Source: Patescibacteria group bacterium
Lineage (GTDB): Bacteria; Patescibacteriota; Microgenomatia; UBA1400; PJMF01
Assembly: GCA_018813375.1 (NCBI GenBank)
Contig: JAHJBU010000006.1
Coordinates: forward strand, 1-19,420
Direction of reading: 5' to 3'
Length of the DNA: 19,420 nucleotides
Under the pieces are notes generated by a model. It was not told the DNA's origin. It did no database searches and saw only the letters and a list, made by a program, of their open reading frames with translations. Below are positions 8,458 through 14,924 of this stretch, piece after piece (position 1 is the stretch's first letter; each line of letters begins with the position of its first letter). The translations under genes and the position numbers were made by a program.

Positions 8458-9036
8458 TCATATTTCTGTTAATTTTGCCTGCATCACCTTTTTCCCATAT
8501 ATCTTTACAATTCGTCTCAACTCTTTCTTATTTACTCGCTCCAGATTTTCCAAATTTAATTTTGGATATACATACCACATGTCAGCTACTGCCCGCTCAA
8601 GACTGGCTACCCTCACCCCACTCTGGCTCACAATTCCCAGCTCATTTAACAGGACTTCCTCCTTAACCTGCTTATAAATAAACTCCACTCCCATTACCCT
8701 TCTTATCACCGACCGGCTCGCCACGCAGTACACTTCGTCATAGTACTGGCTAATTACCCCCTGCTGCCTGAGAACAGTAAATAACGAAACATATGAGTTA
8801 GGAACCAACTTATTGGCAATCTTCATTAACAATTGTGGATCGCCTCGCAACTCTTGTTCTGTATACTGCTTAATAGCATATAGCCCTCTTGCCAGGACAA
8901 ATATCTCTTCCCTTCTTACATAATACTTGATTAGTTCATACAATTTCCGCTCATCGCAGTACCCCCAGATCACCACCAGATCTTGTGCCGTAAACACTTT
9001 TCTTCCTGTTTTTATAATTGCTGCTATTTTATTCAT
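8458..9036 (-). CDS. AbiEi-type antitoxin / transcriptional repressor, copy 1
   Basis: A protein of 192 residues. It has an N-terminal winged-helix region (FTAQDLVVIWGYCDERKLYE, then IFVLARGLYAI, where R-G-L/V-Y-A is the AbiEi hallmark). The middle contains PNSYVSLFTVLRQQGVI and the C-terminal part VASLERAVADMWYVYP. AbiEi proteins neutralise AbiEii and repress their own promoter. I chose the internal ATG at 9036 because a -35/-10 pair and a palindrome lie just upstream; the longer frame back to 9078 would start inside the -35 box. It is the first gene of the pair, upstream of the toxin, the normal order. Its sequence differs clearly from copy 2, so the two systems are probably not cross-neutralising. 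Confidence 0.85.
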   Translation of the reverse strand: MNKIAAIIKTGRKVFTAQDLVVIWGYCDERKLYELIKYYVRREEIFVLARGLYAIKQYTEQELRGDPQLLMKIANKLVPNSYVSLFTVLRQQGVISQYYDEVYCVASRSVIRRVMGVEFIYKQVKEEVLLNELGIVSQSGVRVASLERAVADMWYVYPKLNLENLERVNKKELRRIVKIYGKKVMQAKLTEI

Positions 9037-9041
9037 ATTAC

Positions 9042-9078
9042 TGGTAGTAATCCTACCACTATTTGCAATAAATATCAA
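9042..9078 (-). promoter_or_regulatory. Promoter and palindromic operator of AbiE pair 1
   Basis: On the minus strand TTGATA (9073-9078), 17 bases, then TAGGAT (9050-9055), with the ATG at 9036. A perfect inverted repeat TGGTAG-N5-CTACCA at 9042-9058 covers the -10 box. AbiEi proteins are known to repress their own operon by binding inverted repeats, so this is the expected operator. Confidence 0.65.
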
Positions 9079-9080
9079 TT

Positions 9081-9194
9081 ACAACTACGCCCTCACCCCC
9101 ACCCAAGTCAAAATCCTCTACAACGGCTCTGCCATTCGCTTCGACCCAGACACTGGCTCACCATCAACTTTGGCCCCAGCGAGGGCGCGCCTTA
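9081..9194 (+). repeat. LamG-tail repeat R3 (longest orphan, composite)
   Basis: This copy begins with AACTACGCCCTCACCCCCAC and encodes NYALTPTQVKILYNGSAIRF, the normal end of a LamG domain, then DPDTGSP in one frame. It continues with a second tail equivalent to the adhesin's NFGPREGAP in another frame (NFGPSEGAP), ending GAGGGCGCGCCTTA like R1. It therefore joins two LamG-gene ends, with an extra ~28 bases relative to R1. It separates AbiE pair 1 from AbiE pair 2. Confidence 0.8.
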
Positions 9195-9206
9195 AACCTT
9201 AAAACC

Positions 9207-9917
9207 TTAAACTTTAACCTGAGTCCCCAAATAACTTTTTAACTGCCAGAGCATTTCTTCCTTTAAATTTTCTTTTACCCACTTTCGCTGTGCTTGATCT
9301 AACAACTGTCCCAAACCATCCAAAATAGTTTTGACTTTAACTTTTTTATCAACAAACTTAACACAATCTTTAAGATATTCTGCCCAATTTTTACCCACCA
9401 ACTGCTCTAGATATACTCTATTTATTCTCCACCCTTGCTGAAAAAAGAAATTTACATCAAAAACATCTCTATTAGCCGCACCACGTCTATTTGTTAGCGC
9501 CTGCAACTTTTCTGCAAAAATCATTTCTCTAGGTAAAACAGCCACTCCTAATCCAAATAAATTTAACAGCTCAAACTCAGCGCTGACCTGACGCAATGAC
9601 ACCTCTACTTTCACTGGAAAATAGTTTTTCATATATCTTAAAACCACTAATAAAGTATTCTTTTTCTCACGCTGCTCTTGTACTTCGCCATACTTATTTG
9701 CAATTTTCCCTATCTTCTCTAAAATTATTTTTTTAGAATCTTTATCCAACTCCACTTGAGGATTAAAGTCTAAATCTACAGAAAACCGAGGTAAATTATA
9801 AAACAAATAACACGCCGTCCCACCTTTAAACACCAACCTTTGGCTTAAATAAGAATCTTTATAAATATCTCGCAAAATATTTTTCAGCATCAATTCATGC
9901 TGCTGTCTGTCTAACAT
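9207..9917 (-). CDS. AbiEii-type nucleotidyltransferase toxin, copy 2
   Basis: A 236-residue AbiEii/DUF1814 nucleotidyltransferase. It carries VFKGGTACYLF (about 29-39) and RFSVDLDF with Asp48 and Asp50, then EMIFAEKLQAL and NRDVFDVNFFF. All key residues of the family are present. The ATG follows the stop codon of the AbiEi gene with no gap, and a strong AGGAGGG Shine-Dalgarno sits in the end of that upstream gene, so the toxin is translated from the shared mRNA. It aligns along its whole length with copy 1 but differs at most positions outside the motifs, so this is an old paralogue or an independent acquisition rather than a recent duplication. Confidence 0.9.
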   Translation of the reverse strand: MLDRQQHELMLKNILRDIYKDSYLSQRLVFKGGTACYLFYNLPRFSVDLDFNPQVELDKDSKKIILEKIGKIANKYGEVQEQREKKNTLLVVLRYMKNYFPVKVEVSLRQVSAEFELLNLFGLGVAVLPREMIFAEKLQALTNRRGAANRDVFDVNFFFQQGWRINRVYLEQLVGKNWAEYLKDCVKFVDKKVKVKTILDGLGQLLDQAQRKWVKENLKEEMLWQLKSYLGTQVKV

Positions 9918-10490
9918 CTATTCCCTCCTAGTTTTATATAAATTATGGACCTCGCTTTTTAATCGGCGCTGATCATAAATCTCAACTAATATTAAAAGCT
10001 GCTCCCAATCTATTTTGGCTAAATTATCTGCATAAAACCCAGGAACTAAATACATCATATCCAGCAAGGCCCTTTCTTTACTTGCAATGGTATAGCTGTT
10101 TTTCCTTTCAAGCCCTAAGTCGTTAAATAATACTTTATCCTGAATTTTCCGATAACTTAACTTCACTCCAGCTACTTCAAACTCTCGACTTAAATTAGCA
10201 ATACTAGTGATTGTTTCATCATATTGAAAGACTACTCCTTTTTGCTGTAAGACCGTACTCAAACTAACATAAGAAGGCGACAAAACTTTTCCTGCTAGTT
10301 CTAGCTGATCATAATTGACCTGTAGTGCATAAACACCACGCTGCAAACGATGCAACTTGCCAGTTTTAACCCAATAATAAATTTTATTACGCAAAACCGC
10401 TCTATCATTTAACTGCCAAATCATCCCCAATTCATTAGTGGTAATTACGCTTTGTCCAGATTGACAAAGCTGCTGGAGTTTGTTTTTCAT
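9918..10490 (-). CDS. AbiEi-type antitoxin / transcriptional repressor, copy 2
   Basis: A 190-residue protein with the AbiEi layout: N-terminal winged helix (TTNELGMIWQLNDRAVLRNK), HRLQRGVYALQV, SPSYVSLSTVLQQKGVVFQY, and IASKERALLDMMYLVPGFY near 140. It is expected to neutralise the adjacent AbiEii and to repress the operon. It is the first gene of the third cassette, and its stop abuts the toxin start. The ATG at 10490 has no Shine-Dalgarno. A TATACA hexamer ends six bases upstream, and a better TATAAT box lies 30 bases further upstream, so transcription could start at either place. Confidence 0.87.
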   Translation of the reverse strand: MKNKLQQLCQSGQSVITTNELGMIWQLNDRAVLRNKIYYWVKTGKLHRLQRGVYALQVNYDQLELAGKVLSPSYVSLSTVLQQKGVVFQYDETITSIANLSREFEVAGVKLSYRKIQDKVLFNDLGLERKNSYTIASKERALLDMMYLVPGFYADNLAKIDWEQLLILVEIYDQRRLKSEVHNLYKTRRE

Positions 10491-10526
10491 GTTTCGTGTA
10501 TAAAAAATAACTAAATTTCATTATTT

Positions 10527-10554
10527 ATTATACATAAAAATGCATTTTTTGCAA
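10527..10554 (-). promoter_or_regulatory. Promoter and palindromic operator of AbiE pair 2
   Basis: On the minus strand TTGCAA (10549-10554), 16 bases, then a consensus TATAAT (10527-10532). A perfect 14-base palindrome AAAAATGCATTTTT (10536-10549) fills the spacer, a classic repressor position. It is unrelated in sequence to the operator of pair 1. An alternative -10, TATACA at 10497-10502, would give a leaderless mRNA. Confidence 0.55.
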
Positions 10555-10567
10555 CAACTACATCTTT

Positions 10568-10603
10568 TTCAACTACGCCCTCACCCCCACCCAAGTTAAA
10601 ACC
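10568..10603 (+). repeat. LamG-tail repeat R4
   Basis: Matches the first 36 bases of R1 with two mismatches (one Ile-to-Val codon change with a silent third-base change). It ends where it meets the ACCATTTAGAAAC sequence of the next repeat. It closes the right side of the third accessory cassette. Confidence 0.83.
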
Positions 10604-10606
10604 ATT

Positions 10607-10743
10607 TAGAAACATCCCCTTTTGAGTCCCTTTTGTCACTGTTAACGTTAAGTAGAAACGTCCCCTTTTGTCACTATCAGAAATGGTGCGGTTTTGATAC
10701 CATTTTTGACAATGCTAAATTCAATAGATCCAAACCCAACAGA
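10607..10743 (+). repeat. Long dispersed repeat, left copy (A)
   Basis: Contains TAGAAACATCCCCTTTTG (10607-10624), a GTCCCTTTTGTCACTGTTAAC segment (10626-10646), and TAGAAACGTCCCCTTTTG (10653-10670). A block of about 90 bases to AACAGA at 10743 is nearly identical to the inverted copy at 18532-18655. It holds a hairpin AAATGGT-N11-ACCATTT (10682-10706) and the first codons of an open frame, MLNSIDPNPTE, which in the right copy begins a real gene. No transposase gene is present. The form resembles a non-autonomous mobile repeat, which is inference. Confidence 0.75.
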
Positions 10744-10756
10744 AGCAATCCTATTT

Positions 10757-10765
10757 TGCTATACT
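10757..10765 (+). promoter_or_regulatory. Extended -10 promoter of pilin 1 (leaderless)
   Basis: TGC-TATACT at 10757-10765 is an extended -10 element with five of six consensus bases. The ATG follows after six bases and there is no Shine-Dalgarno. It lies just outside the end of the long repeat. Confidence 0.6.
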
Positions 10766-10771
10766 AAAACC

Positions 10772-11506
10772 ATGAAGCAAAAACTTCGTCGCTTATTCAG
10801 CTCTAACTCCAGCTCCAGCTCTAGCCCCAGCCGCACCTTCAATTCCACCTCCGGCTTCAATTCCACTTCCAGCTCCGGCTTCACCATGATCGAGCTACTT
10901 ATCACCATCGCCATCCTATCAGTGATAATCATCCTGGCGCTAATGTCCTGGAAAAACCAAATCAATAAAGCTCGCGACGCCCAGCGCAAAACAGATCTTG
11001 AGCGCATTAGAATCGCCTTTGAAAACTACTACAACGACAACGATTGTTTTCCAGAAGAAACTATTCTCCAAACCTGTGGCGGAGATTCGCTCAATCCTTA
11101 TCTTAACAATATCCCCTGTGACCCAATTTACAATCTGCCCTACTGCTACATACACGATCCAGACGACGCTTGCGGTCAAAATTTCAAGCTTCTCGCCCCG
11201 CTTCAAAACACCAGTGACCCAATTATTGAAAAACTCCTTTGTGACGGAATACTCTACTGTGGTCAAGAAGGTAGTTGTGAAATAAATACTAGCCCTCCAG
11301 CCAACTCTACCTATGAAGGCTTTAACTACTGTGTTACCTCTAGCAATATCCCGCTTTGTTACTCTGTTGGGCAAAACGCCTGTAATCCCCTTAGTGGAGT
11401 TTGTAAAAGCTACGCAGATCCTGTAGCCTCAGGTTGCCCAAGGACCTACGACGATGATGAATGTGATGGCCAATGTGCTGATCCTGACAACTGGTGCGCA
11501 GACTAA
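10772..11506 (+). CDS. Type IV pilin-like protein (prepilin) 1, cysteine-rich
   Basis: A 244-residue prepilin. The basic start MKQKLRRLF is followed by a Ser/Thr-rich stretch and a type III signal, SSSG|FTMIELLITIAILSVIIILALM, with the predicted cleavage after Gly and Glu at +5 of the mature protein. The hydrophobic N-terminal helix and the usual RDAQRKTDLERIRIAFENYY segment follow. The C-terminal domain has 16 cysteines and ends in an acidic tail (DDDECDGQC...NWCAD). It should be processed by a prepilin peptidase and assembled in a pilus or pseudopilus. I use the ATG at 10772 because of the -10 box upstream; the frame stays open for 26 more codons into the repeat, which would add MLNSIDPNPTE and is probably not used. 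A second prepilin follows 19 bases downstream. Confidence 0.88.
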   Translation: MKQKLRRLFSSNSSSSSSPSRTFNSTSGFNSTSSSGFTMIELLITIAILSVIIILALMSWKNQINKARDAQRKTDLERIRIAFENYYNDNDCFPEETILQTCGGDSLNPYLNNIPCDPIYNLPYCYIHDPDDACGQNFKLLAPLQNTSDPIIEKLLCDGILYCGQEGSCEINTSPPANSTYEGFNYCVTSSNIPLCYSVGQNACNPLSGVCKSYADPVASGCPRTYDDDECDGQCADPDNWCAD

Positions 11507-11511
11507 ATAAC

Positions 11512-11520
11512 TGCTACACT
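11512..11520 (+). promoter_or_regulatory. Extended -10 promoter of pilin 2 (leaderless)
   Basis: TGC-TACACT at 11512-11520, five bases before the ATG at 11526, repeats the arrangement seen at pilin 1. No Shine-Dalgarno is present in the 19-base gap between the genes, so this gene probably has its own start of transcription. Confidence 0.5.
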
Positions 11521-11525
11521 TAAAA

Positions 11526-12110
11526 ATGAGTAAAAATATGAAAAAATCACAAAACAATTTATTAAAACACAGTAGCAATTTATTAAAACACAGTAGCAAT
11601 TTATCAAAACGCAGTAGCGGCTTTACTCTTATTGAGCTCCTGGTAGTCATTTTTATTTTAGGGATTCTGACAGCATTATTAGTTACTAATTTACAGGGCA
11701 TGCGCCAACGCGCCAGAGACACCTCAAAAAAAACTGAAATAAACAACCTCAAAACTGCACTGCGCCTTTACTATAACGACTACCAAAAATACCCAGCTGG
11801 CATAAATGGCAACATGTATGCCTGCGGTGCGAGTGGCACCACCATTTGTCCTGTTTGTACTAGCGCGGACTTTGCTGCTGGTGGCATCGATGGATGTCAA
11901 ACCATCTATATGAAAGACTTAACTGAAAACGATATTGGAGGATATATCTTTGAATACTATTACTGCAACGATGATGACTTCCGCCTTCGAGTCACATTAG
12001 AAAACTTATCCGATACTGAGATTGCTACAAGTCAAAGCCGTTGCTCTACCACTTGTGGCGCGCAAACGCTTATCTACGCTGATGGTGATTACATTACTTG
12101 CGCTGATTAA
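11526..12110 (+). CDS. Type IV pilin-like protein (prepilin) 2
   Basis: A 194-residue prepilin with a long repetitive leader: MSKNMKKSQN, then three copies of a seven-residue unit (NLLKHSS, NLLKHSS, NLSKRSS). The signal SSG|FTLIELLVVIFILGILTALLV follows, with Glu at +5 of the mature protein. The mature part has the RARDTSKKTEINNLKTALRLYYNDYQKYP helix typical of bacterial pseudopilins and a C-terminal domain with eight cysteines, ending ITCAD. An ATG at 11538 is also in frame, but the upstream ATG is the one placed next to a -10 box. It is probably a minor or alternative subunit of the same fibre as its neighbours. It is convergent with prepilin 3, with seven bases between the stops. Confidence 0.88.
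   Translation: MSKNMKKSQNNLLKHSSNLLKHSSNLSKRSSGFTLIELLVVIFILGILTALLVTNLQGMRQRARDTSKKTEINNLKTALRLYYNDYQKYPAGINGNMYACGASGTTICPVCTSADFAAGGIDGCQTIYMKDLTENDIGGYIFEYYYCNDDDFRLRVTLENLSDTEIATSQSRCSTTCGAQTLIYADGDYITCAD
11556..11618 (+). repeat. Three 21-base tandem repeats in the pilin 2 leader
   Basis: Units at 11556-11576 and 11577-11597 are identical (AATTTATTAAAACACAGTAG followed by C), and 11598-11618 differs at two positions. They encode the basic, Ser-rich part of the leader before the cleavage site, so slippage would change leader length without touching the mature pilin. Confidence 0.85.
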
Positions 12111-12117
12111 AAACTTT

Positions 12118-12675
12118 TTAGTCTGGAACGATAGTTCGCCCATCCCCAACAGTTTTATTAGAACTAGACACCCCATAATTACAATCACAGCTTGAATCCC
12201 CACAACTACCACAATCAATACTATAGTTGGCAGGATTACCACTATCGGTTGGGATAGATTGATCCTGATCATTTCCCAATCGAGCATAAAGCTGATATGA
12301 AACACCATCTGAAAGATAATGATAAAATAACCCTGGGGTAGGATCCATAGGTAACTCAGCCATATAAATAGTAGTGCTCCCATCACTCCACTGCGCTCCC
12401 CACTTACAAATAGCTGGCTTAACGTCACAGCCAATTATTTCAAAATCTACAGAATGATCCGGATACTCATCTTTATCACTATAATAAATTTCTAGAGCAC
12501 GACCAATCTGCTCTAGATCATTTTTGCGAGAAGCATCACGAGCCTTAATTTGAGAACTCGTAAAACTACCAATTGCAATAACTGCTAAAATCCCAATAAT
12601 TGCCATCACTACTAATAGTTCAATAAGAGTAAAACCGCTATTTTTTGCCACCCTTACCTTTTTTGCTACGTGCAT
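12118..12675 (-). CDS. Type IV pilin-like protein (prepilin) 3
   Basis: A 185-residue prepilin with a short basic leader (MHVAKKVRVAKNSG) and the signal G|FTLIELLVVMAIIGILAVIAIGSF, Glu at +5 of the mature protein. A KARDASRKNDLEQIGRALEIYYSDKDEYP helix follows, then a small globular domain with six cysteines, four of them in a CGSCGDSSCDC cluster near the C-terminus. It is processed and assembled as for the other two. The gene is on the minus strand, convergent with prepilin 2, with its own promoter at 12682-12687. The short leader without repeats contrasts with those of prepilins 1 and 2. Confidence 0.88.
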   Translation of the reverse strand: MHVAKKVRVAKNSGFTLIELLVVMAIIGILAVIAIGSFTSSQIKARDASRKNDLEQIGRALEIYYSDKDEYPDHSVDFEIIGCDVKPAICKWGAQWSDGSTTIYMAELPMDPTPGLFYHYLSDGVSYQLYARLGNDQDQSIPTDSGNPANYSIDCGSCGDSSCDCNYGVSSSNKTVGDGRTIVPD

Positions 12676-12681
12676 AACTTA

Positions 12682-12687
12682 ATCATA
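12682..12687 (-). promoter_or_regulatory. -10 box of pilin 3 (leaderless)
   Basis: TATGAT on the minus strand at 12682-12687, exactly six bases before the ATG at 12675, with no Shine-Dalgarno. No convincing -35 is seen at 17 bases; a TTGCAT lies about 19 bases upstream. Confidence 0.5.
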
Positions 12688-12762
12688 TCACTTTTTATAA
12701 GCAACAATGCAAATAGGTATCTAATGATTAATCAAAATATCTCACAATACTTCATCACTAGA

Positions 12763-12791
12763 TTGACTTCACTAGTCAGAACACGTATAAA
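12763..12791 (+). promoter_or_regulatory. Promoter of O-antigen-ligase-like gene 1 (leaderless)
   Basis: TTGACT (12763-12768), a 17-base spacer and TATAAA (12786-12791). The ATG begins at 12798 after six bases, so the expected transcription start coincides with the start codon. This is the clearest full promoter in the window. Confidence 0.7.
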
Positions 12792-12797
12792 TTAAGT

Positions 12798-14924
12798 ATG
12801 ACAAAAAAATTAACTGCCCCGGTCCTACTATTAATTACACCATTGATCTTTGCTCCTTTTACGCTTAACTTCTTTTCTACTAACAAAAATACTTTTATCA
12901 TCTTGGTAGCATTAGTACTATTAGTTATCGCAGGCTACAAGCACCTCACTACAAAAACACACAGTCATCAATCATCTTTTTTTATCTTTACTCTAGGTAT
13001 ATTCTGGGCCACCATGGGGTTAGATATCCTACTCACCCGTGAAGCTCGAGTAGAAAGTTTAATTAGCAAAGGCGCGTTATTCCTTGCCTTGCCAGTTATT
13101 ACCTATTTCTTAGCCACTGCAAAAAAATCAACCAAAAATCTATGTTGGGCCCTAACTGCCTTAATTGCAGCCGGCACTGCCCTAGCTCTACATGGAGTCT
13201 TTCAATTAGTCATACTAGCAGAAATAACTACATTGCCAATTTGGATGCAAAGCATTGTTTTTACTCCAGCTGGTTCACCGCTGGTATTAATGACTACAAT
13301 TGCCTTTACGCTCATAGCTACTACTGCCTGGGCGGTTAAAGAAGAAATCCTTACTAAAAAAACTAGTCTATTTGTTGCAGCTGGCATTCAGCTAGCAGCT
13401 CTAGTTGCTTACGGCTTTATGCTAGCTCAAGGAAAAATTGTAATCCAACTCCTGCCTTTACAAGCTAGCTGGTCACTTGCTCTTGATGCAATTAAAAGTG
13501 CTAGAGAGTTATTCTTTGGGATTGGCTTAGCAAACTTCCCAGTGCTATTTACCCAAGTCAAGCCGGCGTTTTTAGCCCAAACGGACCTATGGACAATTGT
13601 TTTCCAAACCGCTTCCAATGAAGCCCTCCAGCTTTTAGCCACAACTGGTATTTTGGGTTTTGGTAGTTTTATTTTACTGATAATAGCAACCATTAAATCT
13701 AGCTTAAAACTAGAAAACACTTCACTCACTCTAGCTTTACGTCTAACAGTGTATGCCATCATCTTAAGCTTTTTCTTACTGCCAGCTAATGTCATTACAT
13801 ATACCTTTTTCTTTATTCTAGCTGGCTTAATCGCAGCGCAGAGCTCTAATCAAACCAAAAAAGTACATTTGCCAGGATATACTAGTTTTGTTACTGCCAT
13901 AGCCCTGGGAGCGATTGTAATAGTCTCAGGCTACTTTACCTACCGCGTCTATGCAGCTGAAGCCCTCATGCGCCAGGCTCAAACAGCTTTCTCTCAAAAT
14001 AATGCTCAAGGTGTATATGATGCCCACATTGGTGCTATCCAGTACATGCCTCAAATAACTGATTACCGCATTTCTCTCTCTCAAATCAACCTAACTCTAG
14101 CCTCATCGCTGTCTCAGGGTCAAGCGCCTGACCCAGAAACTGGTCAAGCGCCAGAGCTAACCACTCAGCAACGTGAGCAGATTTCCACCTTAGTGCAACG
14201 CGCTATAGAGCAAGGTCAAGTAGCAACTCAATTGCGCCCTAGTCTTTACTCTACTTGGCAGAATATGGGTGGAATTTACCGCAACTTAATCAATGTTGCT
14301 CAAGGGGCAGAAAATTCTGCTATTGATAACTTAGGACAAGCCATTGCTAAAGATCCAGTTAATCCAATGTTGCGAGTTGAATATGGAGGTTTGTTTTATC
14401 AACTTTCTCAGCTGGTTCAAGATAAAGAAACTCAAGCCAACTTACTTGACCAATCCATCCAACAGTTTCAAACTGCCGTTAGGCTAAGACCCAATTACGC
14501 CAACGGTTATTACAACTTAGCTAATGCCCTTGATAAAAAAGGCAGCTATAGATTAGCCTATCAAGCCATGACTCAAGCTTTAGCTAACATCGAGCCAGAC
14601 TCAGATGATTATAAACAAGCTCAGCGAGAATTATTGATCCTTGAAGACAAACTACCAAAGGATCCTCAACAACAAGCAGCTGGTCAGACTCAACAACAAA
14701 ACAGCCAAATGAATCTGCAGCAACCAGCTCCTCTGCCTTCTCCTTTGCCTGGCGGGCCAATCGAGCTACCAGAACAACCACAACAATTTGAACCCGCCCC
14801 CGAGTCTCAAACCGAGCCTCAAGCTGATCCTCAAACTGAGCCTCAAGCTAATCCTCAATTTGAACCAACCGAGCCTCAATTTGAACCAACTGAGCCTCAA
14901 GCTGAGCCAGAGACTAAATTTTAA
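12798..14924 (+). CDS. O-antigen ligase-like (Wzy_C) membrane protein with TPR tail, copy 1
   Basis: A 708-residue polytopic membrane protein. Roughly ten to eleven hydrophobic helices cover residues 5-390. The segment around 235-300 (FFGIGLANFPVLFTQVKP...ASNEALQLLATTGILGFGSFI) matches the Wzy_C pattern of a G-x-G-x-x-NF motif, then an N-E pair and a glycine-rich helix. Family members join or polymerise surface polysaccharide, glycosylate pilin, or are of unknown substrate. Residues ~395-620 form an extracytoplasmic TPR-like region, with a clear motif near 560 (AVRLRPNYANGYYNLANALDKKGSY). The last ~90 residues are a Pro/Gln/Glu-rich repeat tail. Placement beside three prepilins makes a pilin-glycosylating ligase possible, but this is only contextual. 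A homologue follows downstream. Confidence 0.85.
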   Translation: MTKKLTAPVLLLITPLIFAPFTLNFFSTNKNTFIILVALVLLVIAGYKHLTTKTHSHQSSFFIFTLGIFWATMGLDILLTREARVESLISKGALFLALPVITYFLATAKKSTKNLCWALTALIAAGTALALHGVFQLVILAEITTLPIWMQSIVFTPAGSPLVLMTTIAFTLIATTAWAVKEEILTKKTSLFVAAGIQLAALVAYGFMLAQGKIVIQLLPLQASWSLALDAIKSARELFFGIGLANFPVLFTQVKPAFLAQTDLWTIVFQTASNEALQLLATTGILGFGSFILLIIATIKSSLKLENTSLTLALRLTVYAIILSFFLLPANVITYTFFFILAGLIAAQSSNQTKKVHLPGYTSFVTAIALGAIVIVSGYFTYRVYAAEALMRQAQTAFSQNNAQGVYDAHIGAIQYMPQITDYRISLSQINLTLASSLSQGQAPDPETGQAPELTTQQREQISTLVQRAIEQGQVATQLRPSLYSTWQNMGGIYRNLINVAQGAENSAIDNLGQAIAKDPVNPMLRVEYGGLFYQLSQLVQDKETQANLLDQSIQQFQTAVRLRPNYANGYYNLANALDKKGSYRLAYQAMTQALANIEPDSDDYKQAQRELLILEDKLPKDPQQQAAGQTQQQNSQMNLQQPAPLPSPLPGGPIELPEQPQQFEPAPESQTEPQADPQTEPQANPQFEPTEPQFEPTEPQAEPETKF

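Noticed and set aside
8927..9195. Forward frames ending in LamG-like tail sequence
   Set aside because: Only the last ~35 codons resemble LamG; the rest is antisense to AbiEi copy 1. Treated as orphan repeat R3, not as a gene.
6484..10603. Integron attC array
   Set aside because: The repeats separate cassettes in integron fashion, but they lack the paired RYYYAAC/GTTRRRY core sites and the imperfect palindrome of attC, and no integrase is present in the window.
6484..10603. CRISPR array
   Set aside because: Repeats are spaced by more than 1 kb of coding sequence and derive from a protein-coding end.
10694..10771. Upstream start of prepilin 1 in the repeat
   Set aside because: The frame is open, but the peptide belongs to the repeat, and a promoter ending six bases before the ATG at 10772 places transcription after it.
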